A DNA stretch of 8,302 nt from Solirubrobacteraceae bacterium (GTDB lineage Bacteria > Actinomycetota > Thermoleophilia > Solirubrobacterales > Solirubrobacteraceae): contig JANJUA010000171.1 in assembly GCA_024710825.1 (NCBI GenBank), forward strand, positions 1 through 8,302, read 5' to 3'. Below are positions 1-5,731 of the stretch, in pieces. The notes beneath the pieces were generated by a model. It did no database searches and was not told the DNA's origin. It worked only from the letters and a program-made list of their open reading frames with translations. How positions within the stretch are numbered: the stretch's first letter is position 1; every line of letters starts with the position of its first letter. The position numbers and the translations under genes were made by a program.

Positions 1-1006
1 GTTTGAGGGTCTTGTTGCCGGTGTTGGCGCGTTGGAGGTAGCGGACCTTGCCCGACTGCTTGAGCACCGGCGCGAGGCCGGCGGCGGCGGCGAGCTGGTC
101 GGGGCCGGGGAAGCGGTCGATGCCGCCTGTCTCGGCGATGAACTCTGCGGTGAGGGTGGCCCCCATCCCGGGCAGGCTGCGGATGAGGGCCGCGTCAGGG
201 TGGCGTTCCAGCGCCGCCTCCAGGTCGGCGTCCAGGCTGGCCAGGCGGGTCTTGGCGGTGGCGATCTCGTTGGCGAGCTCGCGGATGAGATCGGCAGCGA
301 CGCGCTCGCCGGGGACGGTGATGTCTTGGGCGTGGGCGGCGGCCAGCGCTCGGTCAGCGAGCTGCTCGACGTGCTTGCGTGGCAGGCGCCCAGCGCGGGC
401 GATGTGCTCGATCAGGCGGCGGCGACCGGCCTTGCGGATCTCGGCGGGCGTGACGTAACGCCCCAGCAGCCGCAGGCTCGCCTTCTGGACGGGGTCGACG
501 ACGCGTTCCAGGCCGGGGAAGATCGAGGCCAGCAGGTCGCGCAGGCGACTGATGCGCCTGGTCTGCTCGGCGACCAGCTCGCGGCGACGACCGACCAACA
601 GCCGGATCTCGGCGTCGACCTCCGTCGCGGCGTCGATCGAGCGCAGGTCGCGTCGATGGCGGACCTGGTCGGCGATCACGCCCGCGTCTTTGGGATCAGA
701 TTTGTGCTCGCCGCCGACGCTGCCCTGGCGAGCCCGATTGACCGCCAGCCCCGAGACATGAACGACATCGATGCCGGCCTCCAGCAGCATCGCGGCGACC
801 AGGCCGGCGATCCCGCCGATGACATCGATCCCGGCGCGCAGCTGGCCGTGCTCGCTGCTCAGCGCCTCGAGCTCGTCAATCAGCGCGTGCAGCGCGACCG
901 GCTCGTTGTCGACGCGCCGGTCAACCAGCAGCCGGCTATCGCTCGTGTCGATGGCCCTGACCCAATGAAACTCCTTGGCGATGTCAATCCCGACCGCAAC
1001 ACCCAC
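1..1006 (-). CDS. IS110-family transposase (DEDD plus Transposase_20), C-terminus cut by window edge
   Basis: Recombinase that moves an IS110 element. 335 codons are readable from a GTG at 1006 with no internal stop; the C-terminal end lies outside the window. The N-terminal RuvC-like domain has Asp8 (GIDIAK), Asp61 in AGIDVIGG where many relatives have Glu, and Asp104/Asp107 in HKSDPKDA followed by GVIAD. A helical, Arg-rich middle follows (about 120-265). The Transposase_20 domain starts near 275 with SLPGMGATLTAEFIAETGG, then LAAAAGLAPVLKQSGK; Ser318 sits where the family's catalytic serine is expected. The GTG start is chosen because AGGAG lies 7 nt upstream. The reading frame looks intact over the visible part, so the element may be active. 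The overlapping plus-strand open frame is an antisense shadow. Confidence 0.9.
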   Translation of the reverse strand, partial: MGVAVGIDIAKEFHWVRAIDTSDSRLLVDRRVDNEPVALHALIDELEALSSEHGQLRAGIDVIGGIAGLVAAMLLEAGIDVVHVSGLAVNRARQGSVGGEHKSDPKDAGVIADQVRHRRDLRSIDAATEVDAEIRLLVGRRRELVAEQTRRISRLRDLLASIFPGLERVVDPVQKASLRLLGRYVTPAEIRKAGRRRLIEHIARAGRLPRKHVEQLADRALAAAHAQDITVPGERVAADLIRELANEIATAKTRLASLDADLEAALERHPDAALIRSLPGMGATLTAEFIAETGGIDRFPGPDQLAAAAGLAPVLKQSGKVRYLQRANTGNKTLK

Positions 1007-1100
1007 CCGTCGTCTCCTCTCTGCCACGAAGGACTGGCCGTGCCTTGCTCTACCGACATTGCCTTACACAGCGATGGGCCGCAGTGCCTAATCAGCGGTC
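1007..1100 (-). ncRNA. Candidate IS110 bridge RNA region
   Basis: IS110-group elements encode a structured bridge RNA in the noncoding end upstream of the transposase; this is established for IS621 relatives. Here the segment between the transposase start and moaC has two imperfect stem-loops on the minus strand. One (1087-1066) pairs GCACTGCG with CGCTGTGT around a 6-nt loop, with one T-T mismatch and one G-U pair. The other (1043-1023) pairs GCACG with CGTGGC, with one bulged G, around a 10-nt loop. Location and structure fit a bridge RNA, but I see no direct proof, cannot assign target and donor loops, and the RNA could extend further towards moaC. Confidence 0.33.
1014..1018 (-). promoter_or_regulatory. 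Ribosome binding site of the IS110 transposase
   Basis: AGGAG on the minus strand, 7 nt before the GTG at 1006. It sits within AGAGGAG and fixes the transposase start at this GTG, which begins a typical IS110 N-terminus (VGVAVGIDIAK). Confidence 0.65.
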
Positions 1101-1200
1101 AGAGAAAGGCGGCGCAGCGGGGGGATCAGCGACCTGAGCCATCGACGGCAGCCAGCATGAAGTCCATCCCCGCCACGCACAGTCTGGAAGGTAAGGCGGC
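1101..1200. other. Junction between the insertion sequence and moaC
   Basis: No gene is supported here. It probably contains the outer end of the IS110 element and whatever chromosomal leader of the operon remains. A plus-strand open frame crosses it and stops at 1202-1204, sharing ATGA with the moaC start. Its last 15 codons from the ATG at 1157 ([15 protein letters not shown]) could be the tail of an upstream operon gene cut by the insertion, but the frame is not recognisable. I see no convincing -35/-10 pair for the operon. Confidence 0.4.
1186..1191 (+). promoter_or_regulatory. Ribosome binding site of moaC
   Basis: GGAAGG ending 9 nt before the ATG at 1201. An in-frame TAA at 1192-1194 means moaC cannot start further upstream, so the site and the stop together fix the start. 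Confidence 0.65.
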
Positions 1201-1683
1201 ATGAGCACGAGCGGCGCGCTCACCCACCTCGACGAGCGCGGGCAGGCTCGCATGGTCGACGTGGGCGCCAAGGCGGTCACCGAGCGCGTCGCCGTCGCCC
1301 GCGCGCTCGTGCGGATGTCGCCCGCCACCGCCGCGGCCGTGCAGGCCGGCGACGCGCCCAAGGGCGACGTCCTCGGCACCGCCCGGCTCGCCGGCATCCA
1401 GGGCGCCAAGCGCACGAGCGACCTGATCCCGCTGTGCCACCCGTTGGCGCTCGACACCGTCGGCGTCGAGGCCGAGGTCGACGCCGCCGCGGGCACCGTC
1501 GCGATCACCGCCACCGCGAAGGCCACCGCCCGCACCGGGGTGGAGATGGAGGCGCTCACGGCGGCGAGCGTCGCGGCGCTGACCGTCTACGACATGGTCA
1601 AGGGCCTCGAGCAGGGCGTCGAGATCGCCGAGGTCGCGCTCGTCTCCAAGACCGGCGGCAAGTCGGACTACCGGCGCAAGTAG
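1201..1683 (+). CDS. moaC: Cyclic pyranopterin monophosphate synthase MoaC
   Basis: Cytoplasmic enzyme of molybdenum cofactor synthesis that turns the MoaA product, 3',8-cyclo-7,8-dihydro-GTP, into cyclic pyranopterin monophosphate. The 160-residue protein is full family length. It opens with the typical [23 protein letters not shown] (about 7-29), has LCHPL at 78-82, TGVEMEAL at 112-119, YDMVKG at 130-135 with the expected active-site Asp131 and Lys134, and ends in the hallmark KTGGKS at 150-155. The ATG start has a ribosome binding site, and an in-frame stop three codons upstream rules out an extension. It is the first intact gene of the plus-strand operon; its partner MoaA is not in the window. 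The insertion sequence directly upstream may have changed its promoter. Confidence 0.96.
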   Translation: MSTSGALTHLDERGQARMVDVGAKAVTERVAVARALVRMSPATAAAVQAGDAPKGDVLGTARLAGIQGAKRTSDLIPLCHPLALDTVGVEAEVDAAAGTVAITATAKATARTGVEMEALTAASVAALTVYDMVKGLEQGVEIAEVALVSKTGGKSDYRRK

Positions 1684-1697
1684 GCTCCGCGGCGCCC

Positions 1698-2171
1698 ATG
1701 CGCTGCGCCATCCTCACCATCTCGACGGGCGTCGCGCATCACGTGCGCGAGGACACGAGCGGCGTGCTGCTCGCGCAGCGCGCCGAGGAGGCCGGGGCCG
1801 ACATCGAGACGATGGAGGTCGTGCCCGACGACTTCGGGCTCATCGAGGACCGGCTGCGCCACTACGTCGACGAGGGATTCGCGCTGGTGCTGACCACGGG
1901 CGGAACCGGGCTGACGCCCGACGACGTGACGCCCGAGGCCACGCGCATGGTCATCCAACGCGAGATCCCGGGACTGGCCGAGGCGATGCGCGCCGAGTCG
2001 CGCCGACACACGCCGATGGGGGCGCTCTCGCGCGGGCTCGCCGGCGTCGCCGGCGGGACGCTGATCGTCAACTTCCCCGGCAGCCCGCGGGCGATCGACG
2101 AGGTCTTCGGCGTCGTGGCGCCGGTGCTCGGCCACGCCGTCGCGACCATCCGCGGTGACTCCCGCCATTGA
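1698..2171 (+). CDS. moaB: MoaB/MogA-family molybdopterin adenylyltransferase-like protein
   Basis: Protein of the MogA/MoaB family, which binds molybdopterin; MogA-type enzymes adenylylate it with ATP before molybdate insertion. The 157 residues form a single MoCF_biosynth domain. The N-terminus ILTISTGVAHHVREDTSG matches the family; TGGTGLTPDD at 67-76 followed by VTPEAT is the molybdopterin-binding signature, and NFPGSP at 125-130 is the conserved C-terminal loop. The ATG at 1698 is 14 nt after the moaC stop and gives the natural family N-terminus, although no good Shine-Dalgarno is visible. The gene overlaps ccmA by 17 nt. MoaB and MogA cannot be told apart with confidence here; small stand-alone proteins of this kind beside moaC are usually called MoaB. 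Confidence 0.92.
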   Translation: MRCAILTISTGVAHHVREDTSGVLLAQRAEEAGADIETMEVVPDDFGLIEDRLRHYVDEGFALVLTTGGTGLTPDDVTPEATRMVIQREIPGLAEAMRAESRRHTPMGALSRGLAGVAGGTLIVNFPGSPRAIDEVFGVVAPVLGHAVATIRGDSRH

Positions 2172-2826
2172 GCTCGAGAAGCTCGGCCGGGCCTACGGGG
2201 AGCGCGCGGCGCTCGCCGACGTCTCGCTGACCGTCGAGGCGGGCCGCACGCTCGTCGTCTTCGGCCCGAACGGCGCCGGGAAGTCGACGCTGCTGCGGAT
2301 CCTCGCGACGCTGCTGCGCCCCACGGCCGGCACCGTGCGCGTCCTCGGCGAGGAGCTGCCGCGCCGGGCGTGGGCCGTCCGCGGGCGCATCGGGCTGCTC
2401 GGCCACGAGCCGCTGCTGTACCGGGAGCTCAGCGCACGCGAGAACCTTCGCTACCACGCGCGCCTGCACCAGGTGCCGGAGGCGCGCATCGAGGAGCTGC
2501 TCGACGCCGTGGGGATGGCGCGCCGAGCGCAGGACCCGGTCGCGACCCTCTCGCGCGGCATGGTCCAGAGGGTCGCCGTGGCCCGCGCCGTCCTGCACGA
2601 TCCCGAGCTGCTGCTGCTCGACGAGCCGCGCGCGAACCTGGACCCGGCGGCGGCGGAGCTCGTCGACCCGCTGCTGCGAGGCCGCACGCGCGTGGTCACG
2701 AGCCATGACCCGGCCGGCGGACTGGCGGACGCCGACATCGCGCTCGGCCTGCGCGGCGGGCGCCCGGCGCTCCTCGCCGCCGCGGGCGAGGTCAAGCCGG
2801 AGCAGATCGGGGCGCTCTACCGATGA
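2155..2826 (+). CDS. ccmA: ABC transporter ATPase CcmA, cytochrome c maturation haem exporter
   Basis: ATP-binding subunit of the CcmABCD complex, which uses ATP to release haem-loaded CcmE in System I cytochrome c maturation. The 223-residue protein has Walker A GPNGAGKST at 37-45, ABC signature LSRGMVQ at 132-138, Walker B LLLLDEP at 152-158 and the H-loop His184 in TSHDP. The Q-loop region reads GLLGHEPLLYRELSARENL, with Glu or His where Gln is usual, a pattern that fits CcmA-like ATPases. The short 223-residue size and the ccmB, ccmC and ccmD genes directly after it support CcmA over a general ABC ATPase. The GTG start at 2155 lies inside the end of moaB and lacks an obvious ribosome binding site, suggesting coupled translation. 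Its end overlaps ccmB as ATGA. Confidence 0.9.
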   Translation: MTPAIELEKLGRAYGERAALADVSLTVEAGRTLVVFGPNGAGKSTLLRILATLLRPTAGTVRVLGEELPRRAWAVRGRIGLLGHEPLLYRELSARENLRYHARLHQVPEARIEELLDAVGMARRAQDPVATLSRGMVQRVAVARAVLHDPELLLLDEPRANLDPAAAELVDPLLRGRTRVVTSHDPAGGLADADIALGLRGGRPALLAAAGEVKPEQIGALYR

Positions 2827-3494
2827 GGGTCGCCGCCGCCATCCTGCGCAAGGAGCTGCGCCTGGAGCTGCGCACGTTCGAGTCGATCCCCGGCATGGCG
2901 CTGTTCAGCGTCACGACGTTCGTGGTCTTCCACTTCGGCCTGAACCGCGCGACCGTCGCCGGCGACCTCGCCGCCGGCATCCTCGTCGTGACGATCCTCT
3001 TCGCCGGGATGCTCGGGCTCAACCGGCTCTACGTCGCCGACGAGGAGCAGGGCGGCTTCGACGGCTTCCTGCTCGCGCCGGTCGACCGCACCTGGCTGTT
3101 CGTCGCGAAGGCGGTCGCCCTGTTCGGCTACCTGACCGTGCTGGAGATCGTCGCCGTGCCGGCCTTCGCCTTCCTCCTGCTCGGCCCCGGGATCGGCCAG
3201 GCGCTGCCCGGTCTGATCGTCGTCCTGGCGCTCGTCAACGCCGGCTTCGCGATCATCGCCGCGCTCGTCGGCGCGCTCGCGGTGCGGACCCGCGCGCGCG
3301 ACCTCGTGGGGCCGCTGATCGCGCTGCCGCTGTTGGTCCCGGTGGTCATCGGTGCGGCCGAGGCGCTCGAGCCGCTGCTGCTCGAGGGTGGCGCGGCCGT
3401 GCTGCCCGTTCGCTGGCTGCTCGTGCTCGGGCTGTACGATCTGGTCTTCGGACTGCTCGCCATAGCGGTCTTCGATCCGTTGCTGGAGGATTGA
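2823..3494 (+). CDS. ccmB: Haem exporter membrane protein CcmB
   Basis: Integral membrane subunit of the CcmABCD haem-handling complex. The 223-residue protein matches the usual CcmB length (about 220) and pattern: a short cytoplasmic N-terminus with ILRKELRLELRT, then about six hydrophobic segments (roughly 22-45, 50-66, 91-118, 127-155, 160-180 and 195-217). The loop after segment two, with DEEQGGFDGFLLAPVDRT at about 73-90, is a strong CcmB signature. The ATG overlaps the ccmA stop by 4 nt (ATGA), so translation is probably coupled. ccmC follows 7 nt after its stop. No frameshift or missing segment is visible. Confidence 0.93.
   Translation: MRVAAAILRKELRLELRTFESIPGMALFSVTTFVVFHFGLNRATVAGDLAAGILVVTILFAGMLGLNRLYVADEEQGGFDGFLLAPVDRTWLFVAKAVALFGYLTVLEIVAVPAFAFLLLGPGIGQALPGLIVVLALVNAGFAIIAALVGALAVRTRARDLVGPLIALPLLVPVVIGAAEALEPLLLEGGAAVLPVRWLLVLGLYDLVFGLLAIAVFDPLLED
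3485..3489 (+). promoter_or_regulatory. Ribosome binding site of ccmC
   Basis: GGAGG within the last codons of ccmB, 12 nt before the ATG at 3502. It is the clearest Shine-Dalgarno inside the operon; the spacing is longer than optimal. It marks one of only two junctions in the operon without a gene overlap. Confidence 0.5.
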
Positions 3495-3501
3495 TCCCCG
3501 G

Positions 3502-4227
3502 ATGTACGGCAAGGGCATCGCAGCCCTCTCCGCTGCCACCGTAGTGACGCTTGTGGGCGCCTTCGCGCTCGTGTTCTTCTGGGCGCCCAACGACGCCGAC
3601 CAGGGCTTCGTGCAGAAGATCTTCTACCTGCACGTGCCGATGGCGATCGTGGCGCTGTGCGGCTTCGTGGCGGGCGGGATCTTCGCCATCCAGCACCTGC
3701 GCACGCGCGACGCCGTCTACGACCTGAAGTCGTACGTCGCCATCCACCTGAGCCTCATCCTCGCCATCGGCGTGCTCGTCACGGGCTCGATCTGGGCGAA
3801 GGCCGCGTGGGGCCACTGGTGGCTCTGGGACGAGCCCACGCTCGTGTCGTTCCTCATCGTCTTCCTGCTCTACGCGACCTACCAGCCGCTGCGCTTCTCG
3901 ATCGAGGACCGCGAGCGCCAGGCGCGCTACGCCAGCGTCTTCGCGATCACCGCCGGCGCGTTCGTCCCCCTGAACTTCCTCGCCGTCCGCCTGGCCGAGG
4001 CCTACACCCACCCCCGCGTGCTGAGCGCCACCGGCGGCGCGATGCCCGGCGACATGCGCCTGACGTTCCTGGTGACGATCGTCGGCATGGCGCTCCTGTT
4101 CGTCACCCTCTGGAGGTTCGAGATGGCCGCGAAGCACACCCGAGCGCGTGTGAGCGCGCTGCGCCGCCGCCTCGACGGCGACGCCGACAACCCCGTCCTG
4201 CGCCGCAGCGCCGCACCCACGATCTGA
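3502..4227 (+). CDS. ccmC: Haem-handling membrane protein CcmC
   Basis: Membrane protein that presents haem to the periplasmic chaperone CcmE in System I cytochrome c maturation. The 241 residues match the E. coli-type length (about 245). Six hydrophobic segments are visible (about 7-27, 46-66, 82-100, 113-130, 144-164 and 188-208). The tryptophan-rich WWD motif WGHWWLWD lies at 103-110 between segments three and four. His44 (FYLHVP) and His170 (YTHPRV) sit where the two haem-coordinating histidines are expected. The C-terminal tail is Arg-rich and cytoplasmic. CcsA/CcmF proteins share the WWD motif but are longer with more segments, and the ccmA/ccmB neighbours settle the call. The stop overlaps the ccmD start by 1 nt. 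Confidence 0.95.
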   Translation: MYGKGIAALSAATVVTLVGAFALVFFWAPNDADQGFVQKIFYLHVPMAIVALCGFVAGGIFAIQHLRTRDAVYDLKSYVAIHLSLILAIGVLVTGSIWAKAAWGHWWLWDEPTLVSFLIVFLLYATYQPLRFSIEDRERQARYASVFAITAGAFVPLNFLAVRLAEAYTHPRVLSATGGAMPGDMRLTFLVTIVGMALLFVTLWRFEMAAKHTRARVSALRRRLDGDADNPVLRRSAAPTI

Positions 4228-4421
4228 TGCCCGCGCTCCCCCTCGACGAGGCCGGCAAGTACGTCGCGGCCGCCTACCTGGTCTTCTTCGCCCTCGTCCT
4301 CGTCTACGTGGCGATCATGGGCGCGCGGCTCGCGCGGCTCGAGCGCGACATCGCCGAGCTCGACGAGCAGACGCGCAGCGCCGGCGACGAGCGTGACCAC
4401 GAGGCGGCGACGATCGAGTGA
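4227..4421 (+). CDS. ccmD: CcmD-like small membrane protein
   Basis: A 64-residue protein with one hydrophobic helix at about 12-32 (YVAAAYLVFFALVLVYVAIMG), then a charged amphipathic stretch RLARLERDIAELDEQ (about 35-49) and an acidic tail. CcmD proteins are small, single-pass and poorly conserved. They bind CcmABC and help release holo-CcmE. Size, topology, the GKYVAAAYLVFF entry to the helix and the place directly after ccmC support the call. The start ATG overlaps the ccmC stop (TGATG) and its stop overlaps the hemA GTG (GTGA). Identity rests on topology and context more than on conserved residues. Confidence 0.83.
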   Translation: MPALPLDEAGKYVAAAYLVFFALVLVYVAIMGARLARLERDIAELDEQTRSAGDERDHEAATIE

Positions 4422-5731
4422 GCGAGGTCCTCTGCCTCGGGATCTCGCACAAGACCGCCCCGGTGGCGGTCCGCGAGCGGCTCGCCCTGTCGGACACCCG
4501 CGCAGGTGAGCTCGTCCGCGCGTGCGTCGACATGCCGGCGGTCGACGAGGCGGCGGCGATCTCGACCTGCAACCGCACCGAGGTCTACCTCACGACCCCC
4601 AACCCGGTGGCGGCCGAGAGCGGCGTCCTGGGCCTGCTGGCGACGCGTGCGGGCATCCGTCCCACCGACCTGGCGGAGTCCATGTACTCGCCGCGCAACT
4701 GCGACGCCGCCCGCCAGCTCTACCGGGTCACCGCCGGCCTGGAGTCGATGATCGTCGGTGAGGCCGAGATCCAGGGGCAGGTCCGCCGCGCGCACGAGAT
4801 CGCCCGTGAGGCGGAGACGACGGGGCCGATGCTCAACCGCCTGTTCTCCGCGGCGCTCGCGGCCGGCAAGCGCGTGCGCGCCGAGACGCGCATCTCCGAG
4901 GGGCGCGCCAGCGTCTCGTCGGTAGCGGTCCGGCTCGCCGAGGAGATCCTGGGCGACCTCTCCGCCCGCCACGTCGTCGTGATCGGCGCCGGCGAGACGA
5001 GCGAGCTGACGGCCAAGGCCCTCTCCGCCCAGGGCGTCGCCACCGTGTTCCTCGCCAACCGCCGGGCCGACCGCGCCCGCTCCATCGCCCAGCGCTTCGG
5101 TGGCCACGTCGTGGCGCTGGACGCGCTTCCCGAGCAGTTCGAGCGCGCCGACATCGTCGTCGCGTCCACCAGCTCACCCCACGCGCTCGTCGAGGCCGCC
5201 GCGCTCGAACAGGTGATGGAGATCCGCGACCACCGGCCGCTGCTGCTGATCGACATCGCGGTGCCACGCGACATCGAGCCCGCCTGCGGCGATCTCGACG
5301 GCGTGACGCTCTACGACATCGACGACCTCCAGGGCGTCGTCGACCACACGATGAGCAGCCGGACGACGGAGGCGCACGTCGCCGAGGCGATCGTGGAGGA
5401 GGAGATCAAGCGCTTCGCCCACTGGATGGGCCAGCAGGACGTGCGCCCGACGATCGCCGCGCTGCGGGAGCACGGCCGCGACATCGTCGAGCAGGTGCTC
5501 GCGGAGAACGCGGGTCGCTGGGAGGGCATCACGCAGCGCGACGCCGCGCGCATCGACGCCGTCGCCCGCGCGGTCATGCAGCGGCTGCTGCACGAGCCCA
5601 CGATCCGGCTGCGCGAGAGCGGCCACGGGCGGGTCGCCATGGTGCGCGAGCTGTTCGGGCTCGACGCCCGCGGAGCGGCCGAGGCGGAGGCCGCGCCGAC
5701 GCGCGACAACGTGCGCCGGCTGCGGTCGTGA
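4418..5731 (+). CDS. hemA: Glutamyl-tRNA reductase HemA
   Basis: NADPH-dependent reductase that converts glutamyl-tRNA(Glu) to glutamate-1-semialdehyde, the first committed step of C5 tetrapyrrole synthesis. The 437-residue protein is full length. The catalytic domain starts LGISHKTAPVAVRERLALS (7-25) and has the nucleophile Cys51 in ISTCNRTEVY. GLESMIVGEAEIQGQVRRA (107-125) is the family signature. The NADPH domain has VVVIGAGETSE at about 186-196 and LANRR further on. The C-terminal dimerisation helix ends in LLHEPTIRLRESG. The GTG at 4418 overlaps ccmD by 4 nt and gives the natural N-terminus; GAGG at 4401-4404 is a weak ribosome binding site. The gene overlaps hemC by 4 nt. Its place behind ccmD ties haem precursor synthesis to haem delivery. 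Confidence 0.97.
   Translation: MSEVLCLGISHKTAPVAVRERLALSDTRAGELVRACVDMPAVDEAAAISTCNRTEVYLTTPNPVAAESGVLGLLATRAGIRPTDLAESMYSPRNCDAARQLYRVTAGLESMIVGEAEIQGQVRRAHEIAREAETTGPMLNRLFSAALAAGKRVRAETRISEGRASVSSVAVRLAEEILGDLSARHVVVIGAGETSELTAKALSAQGVATVFLANRRADRARSIAQRFGGHVVALDALPEQFERADIVVASTSSPHALVEAAALEQVMEIRDHRPLLLIDIAVPRDIEPACGDLDGVTLYDIDDLQGVVDHTMSSRTTEAHVAEAIVEEEIKRFAHWMGQQDVRPTIAALREHGRDIVEQVLAENAGRWEGITQRDAARIDAVARAVMQRLLHEPTIRLRESGHGRVAMVRELFGLDARGAAEAEAAPTRDNVRRLRS

Larger units (their letters stand above)
1..1100 (-). mobile_element. IS110-family insertion sequence, partial
   Basis: The minus strand carries an IS110-type DEDD transposase gene plus the noncoding segment in front of it. The other end of the element lies beyond base 1. 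The end near moaC is not defined: IS110 elements usually lack long terminal inverted repeats and make no conspicuous target duplication, so the boundary could be anywhere from about 1030 to 1195, and 1100 is only a nominal limit. The element is oriented away from the moaC operon, with its 5' noncoding end against the operon head. Identification of the family is firm from the protein; the element limits are inferred. Confidence 0.75.

Noticed and set aside
1045..1092. Possible plus-strand promoter (TTGCTC or TTGCCT with CCTAAT) for moaC
   Set aside because: Spacing between boxes is wrong and the matches are poor; it also lies in probable IS sequence.
32..1204. 390-codon plus-strand open frame opposite the transposase
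   Set aside because: It lies antisense to a well-conserved IS110 transposase, has no family motif, and reflects the high GC content. Only its last few codons are discussed, as a possible upstream gene tail.
1434..1697. Upstream extension of the moaB frame into moaC
   Set aside because: The extra residues are His/Arg/Gly-rich nonsense overlapping moaC; the family N-terminus starts at the ATG at 1698.
3657..4226. Longer frame upstream of ccmD inside ccmC
   Set aside because: Arg/Pro-rich shadow of ccmC; the ATG at 4227 gives the compact single-helix protein expected for CcmD.
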